Assembly (NCBI RefSeq): GCF_030817175.1 | Contig: NZ_JAUSYY010000001.1 | Span: 3,038,001 to 3,102,000, forward strand | DNA: 64,000 bases | DNA from: Agromyces ramosus | GTDB taxonomy: Bacteria > Actinomycetota > Actinomycetes > Actinomycetales > Microbacteriaceae | Direction of reading: 5' to 3' | In this document: one piece after another, positions 26,867 through 35,563 of the stretch | How positions within the stretch are numbered: the first letter of the stretch is position 1 | Layout of the letters: each line of letters begins with the position of its first letter | Translations under genes and position numbers: made by a program | The notes under the pieces: model-generated | Seen by the model: the letters and a program-made list of their open reading frames with translations, nothing else | What the model was told of the DNA's origin: nothing | Databases searched by the model: none

Positions 26867-27850
26867 ATGACGGATCGACTGCGCTGGGGCATTCTCGCAA
26901 CGGGCGGCATCGCCCGCCTCTTCACGAACGACTTGAAGCTCAACGGCTTCACCGTGCAGGCGGTCGGATCACGCTCGCAGCAATCGGCCGACGCGTTCGC
27001 GGCGGAATTCGAGATTCCGACCGCCCACGGCAGCTACGAGGCGTTGGTCGCCGATCCCGACGTCGACGTCATCTACGTGTCGACGCCGCATCCGATGCAC
27101 GCCTCGAATGCGATGCTCGCGCTCGAGGCGGGCAAGCACGTGCTCATCGAGAAGCCGTTCGCCGTCAACGCCGGCGAGGCGCAGGCCATCGCCGATCTCG
27201 CTCGTGCGAAGGGCGTGCTCGTGCTCGAGGCGATGTGGACCCGGTACCTCCCGCACATGGTGCGCATCCGCGAGATCATCGCAGCCGGCACCCTCGGCGA
27301 GGTGCGCACGCTCATGGCCGACCACACGCAGTTGCTCTCCGACGATCCCACGCATCGCATCAACGCGCTCGAGCTCGGCGGCGGCGCGCTGCTCGATCTC
27401 GGCATCTATCCGATCTCGTTCGCCTGGGATCTCTTCGGGGAGCCCGTCACCGTGCAGGCGACGGCGACGTTCAAGGGCACCGGCGCCGACGCGCAGGTGG
27501 CCACCGTCTTCGGATACGAGGGTGGCCGCGTCGCGTCGACGCTCTCGGCGAGCGACACGAAGGGGCCGAACGTCGCCTCCGTGCTCGGCACCCTCGCACG
27601 CATCGACATCGACGAGGTCTGGTACACCCCGACCTCGTTCCGAGTGGTGGCTGCCGACGGCACCGTGATCGAGGAATACAGCTCGGAGGTCGTGGGTCGC
27701 GGCATGCACTTCCAGGCCGAGGCCGTCGAGCGGCTCGTGGCCGAGGGCAACCTCACGGGCGACGTGCTCCCCATCGACGAGACGGTGGCGATCCTGGGCA
27801 CCCTCGACGCGATCCGCGGGCAGATCGGGTTGCGCTACCCGGGCGAGTAG
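26867..27850 (+). CDS. Gfo/Idh/MocA family oxidoreductase
   Basis: A 327-residue NAD(P)-dependent dehydrogenase. The N-terminal Rossmann motif WGILATGGIA is followed by VYVSTPHPMH and the conserved EKPFAVN catalytic-region motif with Lys. EAMWTRYLP and GGGALLDLGIYP resemble the dihydrodiol dehydrogenase / glucose-fructose oxidoreductase-like branch. ATG at 26867 or GTG at 26861 could start it. It stands alone between oppositely oriented genes and the DD-carboxypeptidase. Substrate unknown. Confidence 0.85.
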   Translation: MTDRLRWGILATGGIARLFTNDLKLNGFTVQAVGSRSQQSADAFAAEFEIPTAHGSYEALVADPDVDVIYVSTPHPMHASNAMLALEAGKHVLIEKPFAVNAGEAQAIADLARAKGVLVLEAMWTRYLPHMVRIREIIAAGTLGEVRTLMADHTQLLSDDPTHRINALELGGGALLDLGIYPISFAWDLFGEPVTVQATATFKGTGADAQVATVFGYEGGRVASTLSASDTKGPNVASVLGTLARIDIDEVWYTPTSFRVVAADGTVIEEYSSEVVGRGMHFQAEAVERLVAEGNLTGDVLPIDETVAILGTLDAIRGQIGLRYPGE

Positions 27851-27901
27851 CCGGGCGCCCCCGATGCAGGTTCCGGTCAGGTTCATCATGGCTGATCCGC
27901 G

Positions 27902-27907
27902 TACAAT
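27902..27907 (+). promoter_or_regulatory. Candidate -10 element before DD-carboxypeptidase
   Basis: TACAAT seven bases before a GTG at 27914. This spacing would start the transcript at or next to that GTG and give a leaderless mRNA, which is common in actinobacteria. I found no convincing -35. Confidence 0.4.
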
Positions 27908-28007
27908 TCCGGGGTGATCGACGAGTCGGATGCCGCGGGCGAGCCCACGACGCCCGTCGACCCCGCACCCGCCGCGTCGAGTGGCGGTGCATCCGCACCG
28001 AGCGCCG

Positions 28008-29432
28008 GTGTTCCTGACATCCGTGGCGACGTTCGCCAAGCAGCACAGGCTGGCGCTGGCGATGGCCGGCGGCGTGCTCGCCGTCGCGCTCCTCGGCACG
28101 GGGGCGGTGTTCGCCGGTTCGGCGCTGGCCCCTGATGGCGACGCCGACCCGGTCGCGGTCACTGCTCCCACGCCGACGCCGACGCCGACCGCCGACCCCG
28201 CGAGGCCCGTACCGGCCGCCGCCGCGCCGGCCAGCCGCATCCGCACGTGCTCCGTCGCCGACCGCGCCGCCGACGGTCGCCTCGCGAACCTGCAGGCGCA
28301 GGTGATGAACGCGGCGACCGGCGAGGTGCTGTACGACCGCGGTGGCACGACCTCGTCGAGGACCGCGAGCGTCATGAAGGTGCTCACCTCGGCGGCGGCG
28401 CTGGCGGTGCTCGGCCCCGACCATCGCGCCACGACGACGGTCGTCAAGGGTGCGGAGCCGGGCTCGGTCGTGCTCGTCGGCGGGGGTGACGTCACGCTCT
28501 CGCGCACGCCGAGCGGCACCGAGACGGTGTACCCCGGAGCGGCGCACCTCGATGAGCTCGCACGTCAGGTGCGCGACGCCTGGGCGGCCGACCCCTCGAA
28601 TCCGCCGCTCACCAAGCTCGTGCTCGACGCGAGCTTCTTCAGCGGCGACGAGTGGGAGCCCAGCTGGGAGATCGCCGAGCGCGAGCTCGGCTACATGTCG
28701 AACATCACCGCCCTCATGGTCGACGGCGACCGCGACGATCCCGGCAGCAACACCTCGTGGCGCAGCCCCGATCCCGTGGGCCGCGCGGGCGATGCGTTCG
28801 CGGGTGAACTCGGCGGCATCAGCGTGATCGAGCGTGGAACCGCACCTGCCGGTGCGCAGCAACTCGGCCAGGTGGCATCACCGACCGTCGCGCAGCTCGT
28901 CGACAAGGCACTCGTCGTCTCCGACAACACCGTCGCAGAGATGCTCGCCCGCCTCGTCGCGATCGAGACGGGCTCGGGCAACACCTTCACGGCGATCAAC
29001 GCCGGCGTGCTCCAGGGCCTCGCCGCATACGGCCTCGACACGACCGGCATCACCGTGGTCGACGGCTCGGGGCTGAGCGACAACAACGCGGTGCCGCCGT
29101 CGTACCTCACGCGGCTCTTCGTGAAGATCAATGCTCGCGAGGCCCACCTCGGCGTCATCATGGACGGCCTGCCCGTCTCAGGCCAGCGCGGGTCGCTCTC
29201 GTACAGCGACCGCTTCTCGGGTGACAGCGCGGTCGCCGATGGTGCGGTCTTCGCGAAGACCGGCTGGATCGACTCCGGCTATACGCTGTCGGGCGTGGTG
29301 CATGCTCAAGACGGCGCGACGCTCACCTTCGCGATCTACGCGCTCGGCGACGTGTCGGATGACACGAAGCAGGCGATCGACATCCTGACGACCGGCTTCT
29401 TCCTCTGCGGCGACAACCTCTCGAACCGATGA
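28008..29432 (+). CDS. D-alanyl-D-alanine carboxypeptidase/endopeptidase (S13, PBP4-type)
   Basis: Peptidoglycan-trimming serine peptidase. From the GTG at 28008 there are 474 residues: a membrane helix at about 12-35, a Thr/Pro-rich spacer and the S13 domain with Ser121 in SVMK, the SDN motif in VVSDNTVAEM and KTG in FAKTGWID. The start is uncertain. Codon-like sequence also runs from a GTG at 27914 in another frame to about 28000, as if the N-terminal part had slipped frame. In-frame starts upstream (27930, 27981) exist but read through that out-of-frame stretch. Its stop overlaps the M20 gene. Confidence 0.85.
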   Translation: MFLTSVATFAKQHRLALAMAGGVLAVALLGTGAVFAGSALAPDGDADPVAVTAPTPTPTPTADPARPVPAAAAPASRIRTCSVADRAADGRLANLQAQVMNAATGEVLYDRGGTTSSRTASVMKVLTSAAALAVLGPDHRATTTVVKGAEPGSVVLVGGGDVTLSRTPSGTETVYPGAAHLDELARQVRDAWAADPSNPPLTKLVLDASFFSGDEWEPSWEIAERELGYMSNITALMVDGDRDDPGSNTSWRSPDPVGRAGDAFAGELGGISVIERGTAPAGAQQLGQVASPTVAQLVDKALVVSDNTVAEMLARLVAIETGSGNTFTAINAGVLQGLAAYGLDTTGITVVDGSGLSDNNAVPPSYLTRLFVKINAREAHLGVIMDGLPVSGQRGSLSYSDRFSGDSAVADGAVFAKTGWIDSGYTLSGVVHAQDGATLTFAIYALGDVSDDTKQAIDILTTGFFLCGDNLSNR

Positions 29433-30616
29433 CGCACGGTGCCGAGGTCGCGGCGCTCACCCGGCGCCTCGTCGCGATCGATGCGACGAACCCCTCACTC
29501 GTGCCCGGCGGTGCCGGCGAGCGGGAACTCGCCCACCTCATTGCCGAATGGCTCATCGCGCGCGGATTCGAGGCGCGCCTGCTCGGCGCCGACCCTGCCC
29601 GTCCGAGCGTGCTCGCGCGCCGGCGCGGCACGGGCGGCGGCCGAACGCTGCTGCTCGCCGGGCATCTCGACACGGTGGGCGGCGCGGGAATCGGCGCGGG
29701 CGAGGTGGGCCGGCCGGAGCGCGGCGGTCCGGTTGCCCCTGCCGACCGCATCGTCGGCCGTGGCGCGTACGACATGGCGGGCGGACTCGCCGCCGCGATG
29801 ATCGCCGCGTCCACCGCACCCGCCGGGCTCCAGGGCGACCTCGTGCTCGCCTTTGCCGCCGACGAGGAGTTCGGGTCCGTGGGCATGGAGGAGCTGCTGG
29901 CGACGATGGGTGCCGACGCCGGCGTGGAGGCATCCGTCGACCGGCTACTGCCCGATGCCGCGGTGGTGCTCGAGCCGACCGACCTCGAGGTGACGCTCGC
30001 CCACCGCGGGTTCGCCTGGTACCGCGTCGAGTACGAGGGCCGCGCGGCACACGGCTCGCAACCCGCTCTCGGCATCGACGCGATCGACCGGGCGATCGAC
30101 GGGCTCATCGCCCTGCGCGCGCTCGGTTCCCGGCTGGACGCCGCACCGGAGCATCCGCTGCTCGGCACCGGCAGTGTGCGGGTCGCGACGATCGAGGGCG
30201 GATCCGATGCCGCGACCGTCGCCGACCGGTGCGTGCTCGTGGTCGAACGCCGCACCCTGCCGGGGGAGGCCGACCCGCGTGCCGAGCTGGAGCGGGTGCT
30301 CGCGCCGTCGCAGCCGGAGCGCGTCGTGCCACTCGTCGCCCGGCCGGCGATGGAGGCCGACGCCGACTCGCCGATCGCCCGGGCGGTGCTGGCCGCCGTC
30401 GAGCGGGTGACGGGCCGACCGGCGGTGCGCCGCGGCGATCCCTGGTGGACCGACGCGGGGCTCATCGCCGAGGCTGGAATCCCGGCCGTGCTCGTCGGAG
30501 CGGCCGGTGGCGGCGCCCACGCCGACGAGGAATGGGTGTCGATCGACTCGCTTGATCGGCTCGTCGAGGTGCTCGAGGGGGTCATCCTGGCCATCTGCGG
30601 TCAGAATGGTAGCTAA
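29429..30616 (+). CDS. M20 family metallopeptidase (ArgE/DapE-like)
   Basis: A 395-residue zinc-dependent deacylase/peptidase. Metal-site motifs occur in order: GHLDTV, GRGAYDMAGG (bridging Asp), ADEEFGS (catalytic Glu and metal Glu), LEPTDL and, near the C-terminus, GGGAHADEEW (His ligand). The dimerisation lid domain lies between, starting at HRGFAWYRVEYEG. The ATG overlaps the DD-carboxypeptidase stop, suggesting co-translation. Substrate (N-acyl amino acid or small peptide) cannot be told from sequence. Confidence 0.88.
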   Translation: MTHGAEVAALTRRLVAIDATNPSLVPGGAGERELAHLIAEWLIARGFEARLLGADPARPSVLARRRGTGGGRTLLLAGHLDTVGGAGIGAGEVGRPERGGPVAPADRIVGRGAYDMAGGLAAAMIAASTAPAGLQGDLVLAFAADEEFGSVGMEELLATMGADAGVEASVDRLLPDAAVVLEPTDLEVTLAHRGFAWYRVEYEGRAAHGSQPALGIDAIDRAIDGLIALRALGSRLDAAPEHPLLGTGSVRVATIEGGSDAATVADRCVLVVERRTLPGEADPRAELERVLAPSQPERVVPLVARPAMEADADSPIARAVLAAVERVTGRPAVRRGDPWWTDAGLIAEAGIPAVLVGAAGGGAHADEEWVSIDSLDRLVEVLEGVILAICGQNGS

Positions 30617-30632
30617 GACGGAAGGAGCACTC

Positions 30633-31235
30633 GTGAGCCGCGCATTGTTCGTCATCGACGTGCAGAACGACTTCACCGAAGGCGGTGCACTCGGCGTCGA
30701 CGGCGGCGCCGCCGTGGCGGCCGGCGTGACCGAGCTGCTCTCCCGTCACCGCGGCGAGTACGACCTCGTCGTGGCATCCCGCGACTGGCACTCGGCTGAG
30801 AACGACAACGGCGGGCACTTCGCGGTCGACGCCGAGCCCGATTTCGTCGACACGTGGCCGCCGCACTGCGTCGCCGGCACCGACGGCGCCGAATACCACC
30901 CGGCGCTCGACACCGAGCTGGTCGACGTGCACATCCGCAAGGGCCAGGGCGTTCCCGCGTACTCGATCTTCGAGGGCACGGATGACGCGGGCGACACGAT
31001 CAGCGAAGTGCTCACCTCGCACGGAGTCACCGACATCGACATGGTCGGCATCGCGACCGACTACTGCGTGCGCGCGAGCACGCTCGACGCACTCGAGCAC
31101 GGGCAGCACGTGCGCGTCTTCACCGACCTCATCGCCGGCGTCGCCGACGCGAGCTCCGCTGCCGCGCTCGCCGAACTCGGCCACGCCGGAGCCGAGATCG
31201 CCGAATCGACCGTGCTCGACGAGGCCGGCCGGTGA
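30633..31235 (+). CDS. Isochorismatase-family hydrolase, nicotinamidase-like
   Basis: A 200-residue cysteine hydrolase. The triad is visible: Asp9 in FVIDVQNDF, a Lys in IRKGQG and Cys145 in IATDYCVRAST. SRDWHSAEN and the following GHF segment match nicotinamidase metal-binding residues, so conversion of nicotinamide to nicotinate is the likeliest activity. The GTG start follows a GGAAGGAG ribosome site. It overlaps the alpha/beta hydrolase by GTGA. Confidence 0.85.
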   Translation: MSRALFVIDVQNDFTEGGALGVDGGAAVAAGVTELLSRHRGEYDLVVASRDWHSAENDNGGHFAVDAEPDFVDTWPPHCVAGTDGAEYHPALDTELVDVHIRKGQGVPAYSIFEGTDDAGDTISEVLTSHGVTDIDMVGIATDYCVRASTLDALEHGQHVRVFTDLIAGVADASSAAALAELGHAGAEIAESTVLDEAGR

Positions 31236-32026
31236 GGGTGGCCGGCAACGCGAAGGCACCGACCCTCTACGCGGAAGCGCCCGACGGCGTGCTGGTCGGG
31301 TACCACGTGCACGGCCGCGACGAGGGTGGCGGTGGCGGGGCCGCCGATGCCGCGCTGCCGCCGGTGCTCCTCGTGCACGGCTTCGCCTCCACTGGGCAGG
31401 TCACGTGGGAGGGCACGGGCTGGGTGAGCGCGCTGCTCGCGGCGGGGCGCGCGGTGATCACGCTCGACCTCCGCGGTCACGGTGAGAGCGACAAGCCGGT
31501 CGACGCCGACTCGTACACGCCCGAGCTGCTCGGTGCCGACCTCCTCGCAGTGCTCGACTCCGCCGGGGCCGACCTGGTCGACGTGATCGGCTACTCGATG
31601 GGCAACCGGGTCGTGTCGGCGCTGACGAGCCTCGCCCCCGACCGGGTGCGGCGAGTCGTCATCGGCGGTGCAGGGCCGCGAGAGCTCTTCGCATCATGGG
31701 ATCTCGACGACGCGCGCGCGGTGCTCCTCCGCGGCGAGCCCGCGCGCAATCCGGTCATCGAGCAAGTGCTGCGACCGGCGATCGCCGCCGGTGCCGACCG
31801 CGAGGCGCTCCTCGCCTGCATCGCGGGCGTCCAAGGCTCCCCGCTCTCGATCCCGGGCGACACTCCGACGCTCTTCGTCGCCGGCGAGAACGATCCGGTC
31901 CCCGAGGGAGCGCAGGAGCTCGCTCGCGAGTGGGGGAGCGACTACGTCTCGATCCCGGGGCGCGACCACGTGTCGACGCTCACCGCGCGCGCCTTCAAGG
32001 ACGCCGCGATCGCGTTCCTCGCCTGA
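31232..32026 (+). CDS. Alpha/beta fold hydrolase
   Basis: A 264-residue cytoplasmic hydrolase. An HG oxyanion segment (LLVHGFAS), the DLRGHGESDKP loop, nucleophile Ser in GYSMGN, Asp in GENDPVP and His in GRDHVST complete the triad. Last gene of the carboxypeptidase/M20/isochorismatase string. It converges on hpaD, and 41 bases separate their stops. Substrate unknown. Confidence 0.83.
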   Translation: MRVAGNAKAPTLYAEAPDGVLVGYHVHGRDEGGGGGAADAALPPVLLVHGFASTGQVTWEGTGWVSALLAAGRAVITLDLRGHGESDKPVDADSYTPELLGADLLAVLDSAGADLVDVIGYSMGNRVVSALTSLAPDRVRRVVIGGAGPRELFASWDLDDARAVLLRGEPARNPVIEQVLRPAIAAGADREALLACIAGVQGSPLSIPGDTPTLFVAGENDPVPEGAQELAREWGSDYVSIPGRDHVSTLTARAFKDAAIAFLA

Positions 32027-32067
32027 GGATGCGGGGGAGGCCGCCGCGGGTGAACTGTTGCCGCGGG

Positions 32068-33195
32068 CTACAGGGTGTTGCCGAGCTTGAATCCGTGCGC
32101 CTCGTCGTCCTTTCGGGTGTACGAGAAGCCGTCGGCGCCGATCGTGACCTCCATCTCGGAGTCATCGGTGCGGGCGACCACGGGCCGCGGGTTGCCGTCG
32201 AGGTCCAGCACGAGCGAGGCATCCGTGTACCAGCTCGGCACCACCGGATTGCCCCACCAGTCGCGGCGCTGGTTGTCGTGCACGTCCCAGGTGACGACGG
32301 GGTTGTCGGGGTCGCCCGTGTAGTAGTCCTGCGTGTAGATCTCGACACGGTGCCCATCGGGGTCGCGCAGGTACAGGTAGAACGCGTTCGAGACGCCGTG
32401 ACGGCCGGGCCCGCGCTCGATCACATCCGACAGGCGAAGCGCGCCGAGCTTGTCGCAGATCGCGATGATGTTGTGCTTCTCGTGCGTCGAGAACGCCATG
32501 TGGTGCATGCGGGGGCCATCGCCGCCGGTCATGGCAGTGTCGTGCACGGTCGGCTTGCGGCGCATCCATGCCGCATACGTCGTGCCCGCTTCGTCCTGGA
32601 TGTCCTCCGTCACGCGGAATCCGAGGTCCTCCATGTACGCGACGGCGCGTGGCACATCGGGCGTGACCTGGTTGAAGTGGTCGAGCCGCACGAGCGTGCC
32701 GGGCGTGTAGAGGTCGTAGCGCCAGGCGAGGCGCTCGACGTGCTCGACCTCGTGGAAGAACTCGTACGGGAATCCGAGCGGGTCCTCGACGCGCACCGAG
32801 TCGCCGATGCCCTTCGTGAAACCCTCGGTGCGGCGTTCGACGCGGCATCCGAGCTCCTCGTAGAAGGCGACCGCGCGATCGAGGTCCTCGGGGGTCCGCA
32901 CCCGGTAGGAGAATGCGGCGGCGGCGGCCACCGGGCCCGCCCGCAGCACGAGGTTGTGGTGGATGAACTCCTCCATCGATCGGAGGTAGACCGCGTCGTC
33001 GTCCTCCTCGGTCACCACGAGCCCGAGCACGTCCACGTAGAACGCACGCGAGGCGGCGAGGTCGGTGACGATGAGTTCCATGTAGGCGGCGCGCACGATG
33101 TCGGGCGGCGTTGCGGAAGGGGTGGGGATGCGATTCGCGGGAGCGGGCGCCGGGATCGGATCGGTCGTCGTGACGACGGGTTCGGGGATCTGCAT
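32068..33195 (-). CDS. hpaD: 3,4-dihydroxyphenylacetate 2,3-dioxygenase
   Basis: Extradiol ring-cleaving enzyme for homoprotocatechuate, 375 residues. It closely resembles the crystallised Brevibacterium fuscum enzyme: the metal ligands fall at His173 (RLDHFNQ), His232 (MHHMAF) and Glu285 (HRVEIYTQDY), the same spacing as His155, His214 and Glu267 there. The C-terminal lid sequence DNQRRDWWGNPVVPSWY is also conserved. The N-terminal 30 residues are Pro-rich and probably disordered. First meta-cleavage step of the hpa pathway, last gene of the operon. Confidence 0.94.
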   Translation of the reverse strand: MQIPEPVVTTTDPIPAPAPANRIPTPSATPPDIVRAAYMELIVTDLAASRAFYVDVLGLVVTEEDDDAVYLRSMEEFIHHNLVLRAGPVAAAAAFSYRVRTPEDLDRAVAFYEELGCRVERRTEGFTKGIGDSVRVEDPLGFPYEFFHEVEHVERLAWRYDLYTPGTLVRLDHFNQVTPDVPRAVAYMEDLGFRVTEDIQDEAGTTYAAWMRRKPTVHDTAMTGGDGPRMHHMAFSTHEKHNIIAICDKLGALRLSDVIERGPGRHGVSNAFYLYLRDPDGHRVEIYTQDYYTGDPDNPVVTWDVHDNQRRDWWGNPVVPSWYTDASLVLDLDGNPRPVVARTDDSEMEVTIGADGFSYTRKDDEAHGFKLGNTL

Positions 33196-33235
33196 GTCAG
33201 CTTCCTTGCTGGGGAGGACGGGAGGAACGGGCGGC

Positions 33236-33266
33236 GAGCGGATGCCGCGAGCAGCGGCATCCGCTC
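33236..33266 (-). terminator. Hairpin between hpaE and hpaD
   Basis: A perfect 13-bp stem (GAGCGGATGCCGC / GCGGCATCCGCTC) with a five-base loop. It includes part of the hpaE stop codon. With no T-run and hpaD in the same direction, it is more likely a partial terminator or an mRNA-stabilising structure than a full stop. Confidence 0.5.
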
Positions 33267-34791
33267 AGGGGTTCGCGGTGGCGACCGGCGCGGTCTCGCG
33301 GCGGGTGCCGAAGCGCGGTGAGTGCGCCTCGTTGAGGGTGATGTGCACCGCCTGCTGGTCGGTGTAGAAGTCGATCGAGCGGTAGCCGCCCTCGTGCCCG
33401 AGCCCCGACGCCTTGACGCCGCCGAACGGGGTGCGCAGGTCGCGCACGTTGTTCGAGTTCAGCCACACCATGCCCGCCTCGACGGACTGGGCGAAATTGT
33501 GCGCGCGCTGCAGGTCGTTCGTCCAGATGTAGGCCGCGAGGCCGTACTTGACGCCGTTCGCGAGGGCGAGGGCCTCGTCGTCGGTATCGAACGGGGTGAT
33601 CGCCACGACCGGCCCGAAGATCTCCTCCTGGAAGATCCGGGCATCGGCCGGGACATCCGCGAACACCGTGGGGGCGACGTAGTTGCCGGTGTCGAGGCCG
33701 TCGGGGCGTCCGCCGCCGGCGACGAGGCGACCCTCGCCCTTGCCGATCTCGACGTAGCCCATGACCTTGTCGTAGTGCTCGGGGTGCACGAGCGCGCCGA
33801 CCTCGGTGGCGGGGTCGTGCGGGTCGCCGACCACGATGTTGCGCGCGCGCTCGGCATACCGCGACACGAAGTCGTCGTAGATCGCGCGCTCGACGAGGAT
33901 GCGCGAGCCCGCGGTGCAGCGCTCGCCGTTGAGCGAGAACACGCCGAACACGGTGGCGTCGAGCGCCGCCTCGAGATCGGCGTCGGCGAACACGACGGCG
34001 GGCGACTTGCCCCCGAGCTCCATCGACAGGCCCTTCAGGAACGGGGCGGCGTTCGCGAAGATGAGCTGCCCGGTCGAGCTCTCACCGGTGAAGGAGATGA
34101 GCGGGACATCCGGATGCTTCACGAGCGCGTCGCCCGCCTCTTCGCCGAGCCCGTTCACGAGGTTGAACACGCCGTCGGGCACGCCCGCTTCGCGGAAGAT
34201 CTCGGCCCACAGCGACGCGGAGAGGGGCGTGAACTCGGCCGGCTTGAGCACGACGGTGTTGCCGGTGGCGAGCGCCGGGGCGAGCTTCCAGGATTCGAGC
34301 ATGAACGGCGTGTTCCACGGCGTGATGAGACCCGCGACGCCGATGGGCTTGCGGTTCACGTAGTTCACCTGCCGGCCGGGGACCTTGTAGGTGTCATCGC
34401 GCTGGGCGACGATGAGGTCCGCGAAGAAGCGGAAGTTCTCGGCGGCCCGTTGCGCCTGGCCGAGCGCCTGGGTGATCGGCAGGCCGGTGTCGAAGGTCTC
34501 GAGCTCGGCGAGGCGGCGGTCGCTCGCTTCGACGAGGTCCGCGATGCGATGCAGCACGCGGGCCCGGGCGCGGGGCAGCATGCGCGGCCACGGTCCGTCG
34601 GTGAACGCGCGCCGGGCGGCGGCGACCGCGAGGTCGACATCGGCCCGCTGGCCGGCTGCGGCCTGGACGTAGGTCTCGTTCGAGACCGGGTCGAGCACGT
34701 CGAAGGTCTCGCCGCCGACCGAGTCGACGAACTCCCCGTCGATGAAGTGCCGGATGCGGTCGGGGAGCCCCTCGGGGATGTGGTGGGTCAT
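33265..34791 (-). CDS. hpaE: 5-carboxymethyl-2-hydroxymuconate semialdehyde dehydrogenase
   Basis: NAD-dependent aldehyde dehydrogenase of 508 residues that oxidises the ring-cleavage product of HpaD. Aldehyde dehydrogenase blocks are present: TPWNTPFMLESWKLAPALA, FTGESSTGQ, the Glu motif MELGGKSP and the catalytic Cys in NGERCTAGSR. The C-terminal PFGGVKASGLGHEGG matches the HpaE/benzaldehyde dehydrogenase group. Substrate is assigned from the neighbouring hpaD, hpaH and hpaI. Confidence 0.92.
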   Translation of the reverse strand: MTHHIPEGLPDRIRHFIDGEFVDSVGGETFDVLDPVSNETYVQAAAGQRADVDLAVAAARRAFTDGPWPRMLPRARARVLHRIADLVEASDRRLAELETFDTGLPITQALGQAQRAAENFRFFADLIVAQRDDTYKVPGRQVNYVNRKPIGVAGLITPWNTPFMLESWKLAPALATGNTVVLKPAEFTPLSASLWAEIFREAGVPDGVFNLVNGLGEEAGDALVKHPDVPLISFTGESSTGQLIFANAAPFLKGLSMELGGKSPAVVFADADLEAALDATVFGVFSLNGERCTAGSRILVERAIYDDFVSRYAERARNIVVGDPHDPATEVGALVHPEHYDKVMGYVEIGKGEGRLVAGGGRPDGLDTGNYVAPTVFADVPADARIFQEEIFGPVVAITPFDTDDEALALANGVKYGLAAYIWTNDLQRAHNFAQSVEAGMVWLNSNNVRDLRTPFGGVKASGLGHEGGYRSIDFYTDQQAVHITLNEAHSPRFGTRRETAPVATANP

Positions 34792-34798
34792 TGCGGTC

Positions 34799-35563
34799 CT
34801 ACTCGGTTGCGGTTGCGGTTGCGGCTGCGGTTGCCGCCGCGGTCGTGATCGTGGTCTCGGTGGAGGTGGCCTCGGACGTGGCGGTCGCGACCGGCGCCGC
34901 TGCGGCGCGCGTCTTGTGCGCCGACTGGTAGGCGAGCATCGCGTCGAGCGTCGCGGTGCGGTGGCGCCTCGCGGCGAGCTCGATGACGATCGGGTCGGCG
35001 CCCGCCTCGATGAGCCCGATGATGCGCTCGTGCTCGTCGACCGACTCCCGGGCGCGCCCGGGCACGAAGCTGAACGAGGAGTCGCGCAGCATCTTCATGC
35101 GATTCCACCCGCGATGCACGAGGTCGAGGATGTGCGGGTTCGGGCACTCCTCGAAGAGCACGGCGTGGAACTCCAGGTTCAGCGTGGTGAAGCGGTGCGG
35201 GTCGAAGTCGTCGAGGGTGCGGCGCATGCGCTCGTTGAGCTCGCGTGCACGATGCAGGTGGTCGATCGTCAGGTGCGGCGCCGACATCGAGGTCGCGGCG
35301 CCCTCGACGAGCGCGAGCGTCTGCATGGTGTGCAGGTACTCGGTCTCCTTGATGAGGGCGACCTGCGCCCCGACGTTTCGCTCGAAGGTGACCAGGCCCT
35401 CGGCCTCGAGCCGGCGGATCGCCTCGCGCACGGGCACCACGCTCACGTCGAGCTCACGCGCGATCTGGCCGAGCACCAAGCGGAATCCGGGCACGTAGCG
35501 GCCGTCGTCGATGCGCTCGCGGATGAACCGGTAGGCGAGCTGGGACTTGCTCTCCTCGTTCAT
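34799..35563 (-). CDS. GntR-family (FCD) transcriptional regulator of hpa cluster
   Basis: A 254-residue regulator. The winged HTH lies at 1-70 (AYRFIRERIDDGRYVPG, then VSVVPVREAIRRLEAEG), followed by an FCD ligand domain with the usual metal-site residues (Asp/His around DPHRFTTLNLEFH, later DEHERII and ARRHRTATLDAML). The C-terminal 30 residues are a Thr/Ala repeat tail encoded by hexamer repeats. Its start overlaps the FAH-RraA fusion gene. Two palindromes (37042-37053 and 38681-38692) are candidate operators. A pathway intermediate is the likely inducer. Confidence 0.85.
   Translation of the reverse strand: MNEESKSQLAYRFIRERIDDGRYVPGFRLVLGQIARELDVSVVPVREAIRRLEAEGLVTFERNVGAQVALIKETEYLHTMQTLALVEGAATSMSAPHLTIDHLHRARELNERMRRTLDDFDPHRFTTLNLEFHAVLFEECPNPHILDLVHRGWNRMKMLRDSSFSFVPGRARESVDEHERIIGLIEAGADPIVIELAARRHRTATLDAMLAYQSAHKTRAAAAPVATATSEATSTETTITTAAATAAATATATE
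34805..34834 (+). repeat. Tandem hexamer repeat GGTTGC in regulator 3' end
   Basis: Five consecutive six-base units (four GGTTGC, one GGCTGC) inside the last codons of the GntR gene, encoding an alternating Ala/Thr tail. Slippage here would change the tail length in steps of two residues without shifting frame. Confidence 0.75.
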
